A stretch of 64,000 bases of DNA from an uncultured Acidimicrobiaceae bacterium (GCA_905182135.1 CAJJAG010000005.1:62001-126000); one strand, 5' to 3'. Counted from the stretch's first letter, positions 50,779-60,309 are shown. Notes: generated from the sequence alone by a model not told the origin. Translations and numbers: made by a program.

Positions 50779-52011
50779 GTGATCGAAACAGTGTCAGAGG
50801 CATCTGGCGAACGGGGCATTCGCAGCGATCGCAGCGTCATCATCTACCTCTCTTTTCTCGGCATCCTGCTGGCTACAGGCATCGATATCGCATTGCCTGC
50901 GTTTGACGCGATCGAGGACGGGCTCGAGAGCTCGTCGAATGTCTCGCTAATCGTCACGTTGTACGTGATCGGTATGGCCTTAGGGCAGCTCATCGTCGGT
51001 CCTGTTGCTGACCGCTTCGGACGCAGACCAGCGATCCTGGGCGGGCTAGGGCTCTATGCGGTTGGTGCCATCGCCTCGGCGCTGGCACCGTCGTTTGGGT
51101 TGCTCCTTGTCGCCAGGCTGATCTGGGGTCTTGGCGCAGCTGCACCGGCTGGGCTGCGGTCCGCTATCACCCGTGACCTGTACAGCGGCGACAAGATGGC
51201 TCGCATCACGACCATCATGATGGCGGTCTTCCTCCTCGGTCCGATCTTCGTGCCGCTGCTTGGCGATTTCTTGATTCGGGTTGCGCCCTGGCCAGTGATC
51301 TTCTGGTTCGCCGCAGGGTTGGCCGTCGTAGGCGCCCTTTGGTGTGTCCGGTTCGGCGAGACGCTTGCTGAAGAAAACCAGCGGCCGCTCGAGCTTCGAC
51401 AGATCTGGACCGGTGTCAAGGTCGTGGTTCGTACCCGGGTCACTGTTGGACATATGCTCGCCAACGTGTTCTTGACGGGCGCCTTCTTCATCTATCTCGG
51501 TAGCGCTCAGCCTGTCTTCGATCAGGTCTTTGACAGGTCGTCTCAGTTCGCTGTCTTCTTTGCTTTGTCTGGCGTGGTTACCGTTCCGCCTCTGATCCTG
51601 AACAACCGCCTGATCAAGAAATATGGTGCCCGGCGCATGTCGATGCTGGCGTGTGCCGGGTCAGCATCGATAGCTGTTGGGGCAGTGATCCCCACGCTGG
51701 TGCTCGAAGGTCGCCCGAGTTTCTGGCTTTGGTACGTGTGGGTGCTGTTTGTGACCGGCTTGCTCACATTGGCTACCCCATCGATCACGGCGTTAGCCCT
51801 CGAACCAATGGGGGCGTTGGCCGGCACAGCATCGTCGTTGTTGTTTTTTAGCGGATTCGCATTTGGGGCAGTGTTAGCGGCCATATTTGACCGGCTAGTC
51901 AATGACACGGTCACGCCATTTGTTGTGGGGTTTGCGCTCTACACCACCATTGGGCTGGCGTTCATGTGGTGGGCCGGGGGTACGGCAGCACTTTTCTCAG
52001 AATCGGAATGA
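50779..52011 (+). CDS. MFS transporter, Bcr/CflA-type
   Basis: A 410-residue, 12-helix major facilitator. The Bcr/CflA drug-efflux subgroup is suggested by ATGIDIALPAFDAIED, the motif A-like PVADRFGRRPAILGGL between helices 2 and 3, and LIWGLGAAAPAGLRSAITRDLY. The usual substrates are antibiotics or small metabolites such as cysteine. It begins with GTG immediately after the thioesterase stop; the deacylase gene follows 33 bases later. The three genes are probably co-transcribed. Confidence 0.9.
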   Translation: MIETVSEASGERGIRSDRSVIIYLSFLGILLATGIDIALPAFDAIEDGLESSSNVSLIVTLYVIGMALGQLIVGPVADRFGRRPAILGGLGLYAVGAIASALAPSFGLLLVARLIWGLGAAAPAGLRSAITRDLYSGDKMARITTIMMAVFLLGPIFVPLLGDFLIRVAPWPVIFWFAAGLAVVGALWCVRFGETLAEENQRPLELRQIWTGVKVVVRTRVTVGHMLANVFLTGAFFIYLGSAQPVFDQVFDRSSQFAVFFALSGVVTVPPLILNNRLIKKYGARRMSMLACAGSASIAVGAVIPTLVLEGRPSFWLWYVWVLFVTGLLTLATPSITALALEPMGALAGTASSLLFFSGFAFGAVLAAIFDRLVNDTVTPFVVGFALYTTIGLAFMWWAGGTAALFSESE

Positions 52012-52044
52012 CCGCTAAGCTGAGTCCGACGAGGGAGTCTAGCT

Positions 52045-53781
52045 ATGACACACGATTTGGTGATCCGAAACGGCACGGTGGTTGACGGAACCGGCGCCAC
52101 ACGATTTGCTGGTGATGTCGCAATCGACGGTCAACAGATAACCCAGGTTGGCAAGGTCGATGGCAGTGGACATCGCGAGATCGATGCCGACGGTCACATC
52201 GTCAGCCCGGGCTGGGTCGACATCCACACCCACTACGACGGACAAGCCACGTGGGACAGCGACCTGGCGCCGTCATCCACCCACGGTGTCACCTCGATCG
52301 TGATGGGAAACTGTGGTGTTGGCTTCGCACCTGCTCGCCCCGACAGACACGACTGGCTAATCTCGCTACTCGAAGGGGTAGAGGACATTCCCGGCACGGC
52401 GCTGACCGAAGGCATGACATGGGGATGGGAGTCGTTCCCGGACTACCTCGATGTGCTCGACGACATGTCATGGACGCTCGATGTCGGCACGCAGATTCCG
52501 CACGCTGCGCTTCGCACCTATGTGATGGGAAGCGATGGCGCCGACAACACAGTTGCCGCTAACCATGCCCAGATCGAATCTATGTCGCAGCTCTGCGAGG
52601 AAGCTATTCGTGCCGGTGCGCTGGGTTTCACGACGTCGCGCACATGGGTGCACCGCACCAGCGAAGGAGCACAGATTGGCACGCTGAAGGCCGGCGCTGA
52701 CGAGGTTCTCGGCATCGCTGCTGCGTTGCAACGCGCCGGAACTGGCGTCATCCAACTGATTAGCGATGCCTACCAAAGCACCGACGATGAACTCGTAGCT
52801 AGCGAACTGGCGTTGCTTGAAGCCATTGCATTGCATGTGCGGCGTCCGTTGAGCTTCACTGTGCAGCAGAGCGATGAATCGCCGGGCCGCTGGCGTGAAC
52901 TCTTGAGCGCGATTGGTGATTGGCGAGCTGCCGGAGCTGATGTGTCGGCTCAGACAGCTGTTCGACCCATCGGCGTGGTCGCTGGACTTACCTCAACGGT
53001 GAACCCGCTTCGATGCAGCAAGACCTACAAGGCCCTCTCGTCATTACCCTTGGCCGAACGCGTTGCTCGCATGCAGGACCCGGCAGTGCGCGAGACCATT
53101 CTGAACGAGCACGGGTCGTTCGTTCCTAATTCCTTTAGCGCCACGACGCACTCGGGCTATGACCGCATGTATCCCATGGCCGAGTTCCCGAACTACGAGC
53201 CAAAACCAGAAGATTCGTTGGCCGGAGTAGCGGCCCGTGCCAATCGGCCTGCGAACCAGGTGATGTACGATTTCTTTGTCGACAATGGCGGCGCGAACCT
53301 AGTCTATCTGCCATTCATGAACTACGCCGGAGGCAGCCTGGACGATGTGGCCGAAATGATCGCCTCGCCGCTCACGCTGTCTGGGCTTAGTGATGCTGGT
53401 GCGCACTGCAACACTCTGTCCGACGGCACCATGCCAACGACCGCTATAAGCCACTGGACACGCGACCGCACCGACGGTGCGATATTCGAACTTGAACATA
53501 TGGTGCATCGCCAAACTCAAGCCACAGCGGCTCATGTGGGCTTCGATGACCGCGGTGTCGTGGCGCCTGGCTATCTCGCCGACTTGAATATCTTCGATCA
53601 CGACACAATCAATGCCTATGCACCCGAGCTGGTGCAGGACCTGCCTGCTGGTGGCACTCGGTTGTTGCAGAAGTCCTCTGGCTATTTGGCCACGATCAAG
53701 CGAGGCACCGCAACCGTCGAGGACGGTGAGCTTACAGGCGAGCATCCTGGCGGGCTCATGCGTGGCCCCCAGCAGCGCTGA
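52045..53781 (+). CDS. N-acyl-D-amino-acid deacylase family amidohydrolase
   Basis: A 578-residue amidohydrolase of the D-aminoacylase/COG3653 group. [20 protein letters not shown] (beta-sandwich), [12 protein letters not shown] (HxH metal site), [18 protein letters not shown] (conserved Cys), and [14 protein letters not shown] with HWTRDR near the C-terminus are characteristic; [11 protein letters not shown] closes the beta-sandwich. Family members remove the acyl group of N-acyl-D-amino acids or cleave related cyclic amides. With an upstream exporter and thioesterase, the trio may process an acylated compound, but that is inference. Confidence 0.92.
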   Translation: MTHDLVIRNGTVVDGTGATRFAGDVAIDGQQITQVGKVDGSGHREIDADGHIVSPGWVDIHTHYDGQATWDSDLAPSSTHGVTSIVMGNCGVGFAPARPDRHDWLISLLEGVEDIPGTALTEGMTWGWESFPDYLDVLDDMSWTLDVGTQIPHAALRTYVMGSDGADNTVAANHAQIESMSQLCEEAIRAGALGFTTSRTWVHRTSEGAQIGTLKAGADEVLGIAAALQRAGTGVIQLISDAYQSTDDELVASELALLEAIALHVRRPLSFTVQQSDESPGRWRELLSAIGDWRAAGADVSAQTAVRPIGVVAGLTSTVNPLRCSKTYKALSSLPLAERVARMQDPAVRETILNEHGSFVPNSFSATTHSGYDRMYPMAEFPNYEPKPEDSLAGVAARANRPANQVMYDFFVDNGGANLVYLPFMNYAGGSLDDVAEMIASPLTLSGLSDAGAHCNTLSDGTMPTTAISHWTRDRTDGAIFELEHMVHRQTQATAAHVGFDDRGVVAPGYLADLNIFDHDTINAYAPELVQDLPAGGTRLLQKSSGYLATIKRGTATVEDGELTGEHPGGLMRGPQQR

Positions 53782-54143
53782 GTCAACGATCTCTGGCAGC
53801 GACAAGGTTCTGTCACACAGCGCCTTGAGGGCGACCATCTTTGCCAGGGCTTCCTAGCCCAGACACGTCGAGGTCAGGCGGTGCTGGTCTTCGTCGGACA
53901 ATGGGTGATCGATGAATGTCGGTGTTTGATATAGCGGTCATCGCCGATGAGGTGGTGGCGGCATTGCTAGCAGAACTTGGCGAAGACTCGTTGATGGATT
54001 TTGTCCACGGGGGTCTTGGTCGTCGAATAGCGCATGGGGTTGGATCTCGCTTGGGGTAGGTGCGGGCCCTATCAACGAGCGGGCCAATGACGGCAACCAG
54101 CGTTCCTCCTATAGGCACCGGCCGACATGGCGTCGACGAACTC
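53782..54143. other. Degenerate region upstream of a CMD-like fragment
   Basis: About 360 bases. A short stretch around 53940-54030 translates as VVAALLAELGEDSLMDF, which resembles a helix of CMD-like proteins, so this may be the decayed N-terminal part of the fragment that follows. Open frames on the minus strand here are low in information and are not called. Confidence 0.35.
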
Positions 54144-54545
54144 ATGGCCTTCAAAGTGAACGACCGTGAGTTCGGTGACCTAGCCGAATCGCAGCGAGTA
54201 GCACGCCGTCTGGCTGACATGTTGGTGACTCAACCTGGCCAGATCGGCGAAGGCCTAGCTGCCGAGTTGCGGTGCGATTTCGCTGGCGAACAAATTATGC
54301 AACTGACACTCGATGTCATGAAATGGAACTGCCAGAAAGTCGCAGCGGCACTCCGCGTCGACAAAGGAGTAGTGCCGGGAAAACTCACTGACGTACTCTT
54401 TGACGCAGACGGTCAGTGGGTGCGGCCTAACTGCTACGTGAGCTGCGGGTCGGTTGGCGGCCCGACTAAGGAGTGCCGTCGAACCTATGTGCTCGACAGC
54501 TGTGCACAAGTTGGCGACGGATCTCGTGAGTGCCGCCAGCATTAG
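54144..54545 (+). pseudogene. CMD-like protein, C-terminal fragment
   Basis: A 133-codon open frame. RRLADMLVTQPGQIGEGLAAEL, QIMQLTLDVMKWNCQKVAAAL, VVPGKLTDVLFDADGQWVR are typical of the C-terminal half of a carboxymuconolactone decarboxylase-like family common in actinobacteria, but the N-terminal half with the family core is missing. After QWVR, where relatives stop, the frame runs on for some 38 odd Cys-rich residues. It is probably a remnant; a short expressed protein is not excluded. Confidence 0.5.
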
Positions 54546-54556
54546 CAGTAGCTAGG

Positions 54557-55444
54557 TCACTCAACCGGTGGTGCGACAGCACGCTCGGCGTTGCGCACGA
54601 TTGCGTCGCACATTTCCTGCCACCGAGGGCGAGGGAGGTCGTGTGCCATGTCGGCGAACGCCAGAAGGCGTGCATTGGGGATGGCTTTGGTGGTTGCGAT
54701 ACCCCCACTGGGCTGAACCAACGGATCGATCAGCCCATGGATGACGAGTGTTGGAACCGAGACAGAGCCCAGTAACGCCGTGCGGTCGCGTGAACCAGCA
54801 ATCGCGGCAGTCTGACGAGCCACCCCATCAGGGGTGAAGCTGCGGGTAACGTCTGCATGGGCAACAAGCCGGTACTCATCGGCATCGAAGTGTGGCCCGG
54901 ATATAGCGGTGAATGTGTCGACAGCTGCCTCGACGGCGGTCTCACGAGTCGCTGGCTTCTGGCGTGCAATTTTTGGGATTAGCGTCGCTGCAATGCCACC
55001 GTTCTTGCGGTCGCCGGTGTTCGACATGATTGAACACAGGCTTCGGACCTTAGCGGGGTGACGGATCGCTAATTCTTGCGAGATCATGCCACCCATCGAA
55101 ATGCCCATGACATGACATGAGCTGATGTCGAGTGCATCGAGCAGCCCAGCGGCATCGTCGGCCATGTCTGGGACGGTATAGCCCACATCTCTGAGGATCC
55201 GGCGGCTGATGAACGAGCGCATCATCTTGCCGTGTGAAGGGGGCTCCCAGTCGGTTTGTGTCGAGAGCCCAATGTCACGGTTGTCGAAGCGGATCACCTG
55301 GAAGCCGCGGTCGAGGAACAACTGCACGAAGTCATCAGGCCATGCGGTGAGTTGGCCGCCGAGGCCCATAACGAACAGCATCGGCTCGCCGCTGCCCAGG
55401 ACTTCGTATTCGATCGTTATGTCATTGACACTTAGGTTCGCCAT
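54557..55444 (-). CDS. Alpha/beta hydrolase
   Basis: A 295-residue hydrolase with a canonical Ser triad. The oxyanion region is LFVMGLGGQLTAWP, the DNRDIGLS motif follows strand 4, the nucleophile elbow is VMGISMGGMISQE (Ser in GxSxG), the acid lies in HGLIDPLV, and the His is in FADMAHDLPRPRW. This matches the AB-hydrolase subgroup related to haloalkane dehalogenase-like and aclacinomycin methylesterase proteins (RFDNRDIGLS). The substrate is unknown. The ATG at 55444 is used; a TTG lies one codon upstream. It is divergent from an SDR with about 70 bases between. Confidence 0.9.
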   Translation of the reverse strand: MANLSVNDITIEYEVLGSGEPMLFVMGLGGQLTAWPDDFVQLFLDRGFQVIRFDNRDIGLSTQTDWEPPSHGKMMRSFISRRILRDVGYTVPDMADDAAGLLDALDISSCHVMGISMGGMISQELAIRHPAKVRSLCSIMSNTGDRKNGGIAATLIPKIARQKPATRETAVEAAVDTFTAISGPHFDADEYRLVAHADVTRSFTPDGVARQTAAIAGSRDRTALLGSVSVPTLVIHGLIDPLVQPSGGIATTKAIPNARLLAFADMAHDLPRPRWQEMCDAIVRNAERAVAPPVE

Positions 55445-55515
55445 CAAAAATGACGTTACAGGATGATCCAGGCGAAATTTGGTCTTGGAAAGGCTGCTCC
55501 ACGTATATTCGGCCT

Positions 55516-56292
55516 ATGACTGATTACCCGCTTCCGAATGTTTCTACCGATTTGACGGGCCGGGTGGCATTGGTTACTGGCGCAACCTCGGGGCTGGGTT
55601 GGCGCTTCTCGCAGGTCCTTGCCGCGGCTGGTGCCACCGTGATTGCCACTGGCCGTCGCGAGGAACGCCTGGCCGAACTCGAAGCCGTTATAGCTGAACA
55701 GGGAGGCACGGCATATCCGTGTCGCCTCGATATGACCGATACCGACAGCATCATGGCCGCCGTCGAACACGCAGAAGCGGTTGCTGGCACGGTCGATATT
55801 TTGATCAATAATGCCGGTATCCCGGATGCGCAGCGGGCACACAAGATGCCTTTGGATCTGATTGACCGTGTCTTCGATACCAACTTGCGGGGCCCCTACG
55901 TTCTCTCGTGTGAAGTCGCCCGTCGCCTGATCGAAGCAGAGATGCCAGGCCGGATGGTCAACATCAGCAGCATTGGCGCCTTCCGTTACGAGGGCATCGG
56001 TGCTGCGCTTTATTCGATCACCAAGGCCGGAATCGCTCGGATGAGCGAAGTCCTTGCCGTGGAATGGGCTCGCTATCACATCAACGTAAACGCCATCGCT
56101 CCCGGCGCGTTTAGCTCGGAGATGATGGACGGAATGATGGAGCGGATGGGTGATATCAGCAAGGGGATGCCACGCAAACGCATCGGCGACCCGGCTCAGC
56201 TGGATTCCACCCTGCTCTATCTATGCGGTCCAGCTAGCGATGCAGTTACTGGCACCGTTATCAAAGTTGATGACGGGCAGTCCTCACGATGA
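55516..56292 (+). CDS. SDR-family oxidoreductase
   Basis: Classical SDR of 258 residues from the ATG at 55516 (MTDYPLPNVSTDLTGRV). TGATSGLGWRFSQVLA loop; ATGRREERL (Arg, NADP preference); NNAGIPDAQR; Ser in ISSIGAFRYEG; YSITKAGIARM (Tyr/Lys); GTVIKVDDGQSSR end. A longer open frame back to 55450 overlaps the divergent hydrolase's start region and is not favoured. The function is unspecified. Confidence 0.91.
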   Translation: MTDYPLPNVSTDLTGRVALVTGATSGLGWRFSQVLAAAGATVIATGRREERLAELEAVIAEQGGTAYPCRLDMTDTDSIMAAVEHAEAVAGTVDILINNAGIPDAQRAHKMPLDLIDRVFDTNLRGPYVLSCEVARRLIEAEMPGRMVNISSIGAFRYEGIGAALYSITKAGIARMSEVLAVEWARYHINVNAIAPGAFSSEMMDGMMERMGDISKGMPRKRIGDPAQLDSTLLYLCGPASDAVTGTVIKVDDGQSSR

Positions 56293-56708
56293 TCCACCAG
56301 CCGGCGTGTCTGACAACCTGTTTCGAGGCCATAGAAATAGCCAAAATGGCTGGCAGGACAGAGCTTGTTGCAGACACAGCTTGTTGCAGACACAGCCTGT
56401 TGTAACGGTGGCAGAAGAGGCAGTCGTGTCGACAAACGGGCGACGTCCGAGTTGCATGCCAGTGACAGGCCAGGGACTCGGCTCGGGGTCGATAGCGATC
56501 GTGGCTATGGCCACTGACCGATGTTCGGAGACTCGGTGCAGCATTTCAGTCGGGCAGGCAGTGTTATCTGTGTGCTGTCATCAAAGCAACGATCCGGGAC
56601 AATGGCGACATTGGTGACCGGGTGTCTGGGTCGGCGGTTCTTCTATCTGCTGGGTATTTTTAGTTGTTGCGCACTGGGTCGGCCTGACGTATGCAAAACT
56701 GGGTAAAG
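56293..56708. other. Intergenic region with tandem repeat
   Basis: A 416-base gap, with the 16-bp array at 56362-56402. No open frame with a recognisable motif. The right end must hold the promoter of the small membrane protein gene. Confidence 0.45.
56362..56402. repeat. Tandem repeat, 16-bp unit, 2.5 copies
   Basis: AGCTTGTTGCAGACAC at 56362-56377 and 56378-56393, then AGCCTGTTG at 56394-56402 with one change. Confidence 0.93.
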
Positions 56709-57068
56709 ATGAACAAGGGACGCTACGACATTCCCATCGAGCCTAAGGCAGGCAAGGTAGGCGTACTTTGTGTTGTCCTGTTCGGGGTGCTGTCGAACCT
56801 GATGGTGTTTGTCGCTGCGTACATGTGGACCGATGCCGACACCAAGCTCGCCGGTGCCATCGGCATGTCTTCGATCATGATCCCAGTAGCTGTCGGTACC
56901 TTCTTCAGCATGGTCCGGCACCAACGCTCTGGCGCCATCTGGTTTGTGCTGACGGCAGCCCTGCTCGCGGGTGGCATGGGGGCTTGGGCGTTCAACGAGA
57001 GCGAGGCCTTCGAAGCCCGAATGAATCTTATTGCACCTGGGGTAACCAGCGCACCCGTGTCGTCCTAA
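56709..57068 (+). CDS. Small integral membrane protein
   Basis: A 119-residue protein with three predicted helices: VGVLCVVLFGVLSNLMVFVA, AIGMSSIMIPVAVGTFFSMV and IWFVLTAALLAGGMGAWAF. It opens with a short soluble MNKGRYDIPIEPKAGK. The ATG at 56709 is favoured over one six codons earlier. No family is recognised. It lies 33 bases upstream of the aldehyde dehydrogenase gene and is co-directional, but the functions have no obvious link. Confidence 0.7.
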   Translation: MNKGRYDIPIEPKAGKVGVLCVVLFGVLSNLMVFVAAYMWTDADTKLAGAIGMSSIMIPVAVGTFFSMVRHQRSGAIWFVLTAALLAGGMGAWAFNESEAFEARMNLIAPGVTSAPVSS

Positions 57069-57101
57069 CCAGAGCTGCGCCGCCCCGCTAACGTCTCATC
57101 C

Positions 57102-58532
57102 ATGTTCATCAATGGAGAATGGGTCGACGCTCAAGGTGGGGCGACGTTCGATGTAACGAATCCTGCTACTGGCGAGAAGATTGGCGAGATGCCCGATGGC
57201 GCAGCCGCTGATGCTGAGCTGGCAATACAGGCTGCGGACGCCGCCTTCGCAGGCTGGTCTACAACCACGGCCTATGCCCGAGCCGACATCTTGATGCGGG
57301 CCTGGCAGCTTATGAATGATCAAGCCGATGAGCTTGCCCATCTGATGACCATGGAGCAGGGTAAGCCGCTCAAGGCAGCGAGGTTCGAGGTCGGTTACGG
57401 TGCCGACTTCCTGCGCTGGTTTGCCGAGGAAGCTCGCCGGATCACGGGCCAGTGGTTGCCGTCGTCTCGACCAGACCAACGGTTCTTAAGCGTCCGTCAA
57501 CCAGTAGGTGTGGTCGCTGCGATCACCCCATGGAACTACCCAATCTCGATGCTGACACGCAAGATGGGTCCTGCGCTTGCCGCCGGGTGCACCATGGTCC
57601 TTAAGCCGGCTGAAGCCACGCCGTTGTGTGCAAAGGCGATCTTTGAAATTCTGGCCGAGGCGGGGGTCCCGGCTGGTGTGATGAATATGGTCACGGCACA
57701 AGACCCTGTCCCAATCGGCGATATTTTCACTAGCGATCGTCGAGTCAAAAAACTTACTTTTACCGGTTCGACTGCGGTCGGCAAGATGCTCGCTGGCAAG
57801 GCGGCCGCATCGTTGCAACGAGTGTCGGTCGAGCTTGGCGGGCACGCACCGTTCATTGTTTACCCCGATGCTGATCCGGAGCAAGCTGCGAAGGGTGCAG
57901 CCGCTCTCAAGTTCCTGAACTCAGGCCAAGCATGCATCAGCCCGAACCGCTTGTACGTCCATCGTGATGCCGCCGACGCCTTTATCGGCACCCTTACCAA
58001 GCGCGTGTCTGCTCTACAGACCGGCAACGGGATGCACGACGGTGTGGGTGTTGGTCCGTTGGTTAACGCCGCAGCGGTCGAAAAAGTCGCCGCTCAAGTC
58101 GAGGATGCACGTTCAAAGGGTGCCGGCATTCCTGTCGGCGGATACCGCATGACCGAGGGCGACCTTTGCGATGGGCATTTCTACGCTCCGACGCTGCTCA
58201 CCGACGTAACACCTGACATGACGGTCTACCGAGAAGAAACCTTCGGGCCGGTGGCTCCAGTAGTGGTCTATGACGACGTTGATCAGGTGATCGAGCTCGC
58301 CAACGACACGCACTATGGGCTTGCTGCATACGTCTATACACAGAACCTGAAGACCGCGATTTCGGCGTTCGAAGCATTGCGCTTTGGCATCGTCGGGATC
58401 AATGACGTGAATCCCACATCGGCAGCAGTGCCATTTGGAGGCATGAATGACTCGGGCCTTGGGCGAGAAGGCGGTCATGAGGGTCTCGATGAATATCTCG
58501 AAACCAAGACGGCCGGCATCAGCCTTCGCTGA
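57102..58532 (+). CDS. Aldehyde dehydrogenase, succinate-semialdehyde dehydrogenase type
   Basis: A 476-residue NAD(P)-dependent aldehyde dehydrogenase. The SSADH-type N-terminus is MFINGEWVDAQGGATFDVTNP in part. Motifs: ITPWNYPISMLTRKMGPALAAGC in part (cofactor), LTFTGSTAVGK, catalytic Glu in VELGGHAPFIV, catalytic Cys in NSGQACISPNR, and EETFGPVAPVV. The GabD-like features favour succinate semialdehyde oxidation, feeding the TCA cycle and matching the role of isocitrate lyase; other aldehydes are possible. It is convergent with the glutathione peroxidase gene 18 bases away. Confidence 0.92.
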   Translation: MFINGEWVDAQGGATFDVTNPATGEKIGEMPDGAAADAELAIQAADAAFAGWSTTTAYARADILMRAWQLMNDQADELAHLMTMEQGKPLKAARFEVGYGADFLRWFAEEARRITGQWLPSSRPDQRFLSVRQPVGVVAAITPWNYPISMLTRKMGPALAAGCTMVLKPAEATPLCAKAIFEILAEAGVPAGVMNMVTAQDPVPIGDIFTSDRRVKKLTFTGSTAVGKMLAGKAAASLQRVSVELGGHAPFIVYPDADPEQAAKGAAALKFLNSGQACISPNRLYVHRDAADAFIGTLTKRVSALQTGNGMHDGVGVGPLVNAAAVEKVAAQVEDARSKGAGIPVGGYRMTEGDLCDGHFYAPTLLTDVTPDMTVYREETFGPVAPVVVYDDVDQVIELANDTHYGLAAYVYTQNLKTAISAFEALRFGIVGINDVNPTSAAVPFGGMNDSGLGREGGHEGLDEYLETKTAGISLR

Positions 58533-58550
58533 CCCCGGCCCGAGATAGTT

Positions 58551-59027
58551 CTAGAGCCAGGTGCCTAGCTGTTCACTAATTTCTGCTGGTGTTGTCTGGG
58601 GTGCCCAACGGGCCACGCTTTGACCAGAACGATCGACTAGAAATTTTTCAAAGTTCCAGGTGATGTCGCTGTTTTCGCCCTCGCCGACCTGGTTGTCGCG
58701 TAGCCAGCCGAAGAGCGGAGCGGCATCGTCGCCGTTCACGTTGATCTTGGCGAACATCGGGAAGTTGACGTTGTACTTTGAGGACGCGAACTCCAGGATT
58801 TCGACGTTTGTGCCGGGCTCTTGGCCGCCGAATTGGTTACAGGGAAACGCAAGGACGTTGAAGCCTTGGTCGCCGAATTCTTCTTGAAGCGCACGCAGAC
58901 CTGCGTACTGAGACGTCAAGCCTCAAGCGCTGGCTACGTTGACGATCAAGCTGACCTTGTCTTGGAATTGGGAGAAATCCACCGGGTCACCGGTGATCGA
59001 CTCCATCTCGAAATCTATGAATGTCAT
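58551..59027 (-). CDS. Glutathione peroxidase, probable selenoprotein (UGA = selenocysteine 35)
   Basis: A 158-residue thiol peroxidase of the glutathione peroxidase family, reducing hydroperoxides in the cytoplasm. From the ATG at 59027 the frame reads MTFIDFEMESITGDPV, then VSLIVNVASA-UGA-GLTSQYAGLRAL, and continues FPCNQFGGQEPG (active-site Gln), INVNGDDAAPLFGWLR and DITWNFEKFLVDRSG (active-site Trp/Asn) to the stop. The UGA (58925-58923) is codon 35, the exact catalytic Cys/Sec site of the family (VASKC/UG). Nothing else is damaged. A SECIS-like hairpin follows it at once. Read conventionally, only a start-less 3' fragment from 58919 would be called. Decoding needs SelA-D elsewhere in the genome. 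Confidence 0.88.
58891..58922 (-). promoter_or_regulatory. Bacterial SECIS-like hairpin in the GPx reading frame
   Basis: Fourteen bases after the UGA, the mRNA folds as GUACGC-AGGUCU-GCGUGC: a 6-bp stem (58908-58903 with 58896-58891, one U-G pair) and the apical loop AGGUCU (58902-58897), the same loop as the E. coli fdhF SECIS bound by SelB. A weaker lower stem, CUUGA with UCAAG, encloses it. Position and loop sequence fit a SelB-recognised element within the coding region. Confidence 0.82.
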
Positions 59028-59553
59028 AGGCGCACGATACCTGCGCTGTTTAGCTGCCAGTCGGCGCAGCCGGCGCTGTCAGCCAGAGCCCAACTAACCA
59101 GCTCATGACCTTGCTGAACGGGGTGGTCAGTAGGACCCGGGGTCGATGAGACGGATCAGGTTTAGTCCGAGGTTGTTTGTCATAGCGACGGAAACAAAGC
59201 CATCGAGAGGCAAGCGGTGTCGGTTAGTGACGGTCGTGATTATTGGTTCACAAAGCTCATGATTGGTCTGCAGCGAACGCCGTTGGTGTGCAACCACCTT
59301 GGCTTCGCGAACCGGAGTGACCTGCATGAGGCCTAGGCGGCGATGTGGGATTTCCCGCCTGGGTTTGGCGCCAGATCCGACATATTGTTCACGTTTGGGT
59401 AGAGCGCACCGCGTTTGTTTTGCGATCGCTCACGACAACAAGCGATGAGCGTTGCAGGTCTGTCCTACGCGGTCTTTCGCGATCGGCAGGGCCAGCGCGT
59501 TAGTTTCTGTTCGTAGGACAGATGACGGCCGCACGGCCAGAGAGTGATGCATT
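59028..59553. other. Intergenic region, no gene recognised
   Basis: About 525 bases upstream of the GPx gene (left) and of an enoyl-CoA hydratase gene (right). A 66-codon minus-strand frame (59127-59327), ending AMTNNLGLNLIRLIDPGSY, looks mildly protein-like but has no partner or motif and may be a remnant. Promoters for both divergent genes should lie here. Confidence 0.4.
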
Positions 59554-60309
59554 ATGGGAGACGTTTCGGTAGAGGTAGGTAGCGACTATGTCGCGACGGT
59601 AGAGATCCATCGACCGCCAAACAACTTCTTCTCGATGCGGTTGATCGAGGAGCTGGCGGACACCTTCGAGGCGCTCGACGCGGGAGGTCAGGCACGTGCC
59701 ATCGTGCTGTGCAGCGAAGGAAAGCATTTTTGCGCTGGAGCTGATTTCGCAAACCGGGGTGACGACGAGAACTCTGGTCAGCTCTATGCCGCAGGTGTGC
59801 GGTTATTCCGGGCCGCCTTACCAATTGTTGCGGCAGTGCAGGGCGCTGCCATTGGTGGTGGCTTGGGGCTTGCTCTTATGCCCGACTTTCGTGTCGCAGC
59901 ACCTGAGGCTCGGTTCAGCGCGAACTTCGCTCGACTGGGATTCCACCAAGGCTTCGGTCTAAGCGTGACGTTGCCCCGGCTAGTCGGTCCACAGGTAGCA
60001 GCCGAGTTGTTATACACGGGACGCCGGGTGAAAGGTGACGAGGCCGTTGCCATGGGGCTTGCCGACAAACTGGCCCCAATCGAGTCGGTGCGCGACGCCG
60101 CACATGAGCTTGCTGCCGAGATTGCTATGTCTGCCCCGCTTGCGGTGCGTTCGATTCGAGCCACGCTCCGAGGTGACCTCGCGGACCAAGTACAAGCTGC
60201 GACCGACCACGAGGCCGTTGAACAAGCACGGCTACAAACGACGGACGACTGGAAGGAAGGCGTTTCTGCGATGGCAGAACGCCGAACGCCGAACTTCACG
60301 GCGTCCTGA
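59554..60309 (+). CDS. Enoyl-CoA hydratase/isomerase family protein
   Basis: Crotonase-fold protein, 251 residues: VATVEIHRPPNNFFSMRLIE, oxyanion motif SEGKHFCAGADFANRG, AAVQGAAIGGGLGLALMPDFRVA in part, NFARLGFHQGFGLSVTLPRLVG in part, and EGVSAMAERRTPNF at the end. In place of the usual E in the PE-x-x-G segment it has FHQGFG (His/Gln), so the second catalytic Glu may be missing. The specificity is unknown. It is a single gene on the plus strand. Confidence 0.91.
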   Translation: MGDVSVEVGSDYVATVEIHRPPNNFFSMRLIEELADTFEALDAGGQARAIVLCSEGKHFCAGADFANRGDDENSGQLYAAGVRLFRAALPIVAAVQGAAIGGGLGLALMPDFRVAAPEARFSANFARLGFHQGFGLSVTLPRLVGPQVAAELLYTGRRVKGDEAVAMGLADKLAPIESVRDAAHELAAEIAMSAPLAVRSIRATLRGDLADQVQAATDHEAVEQARLQTTDDWKEGVSAMAERRTPNFTAS

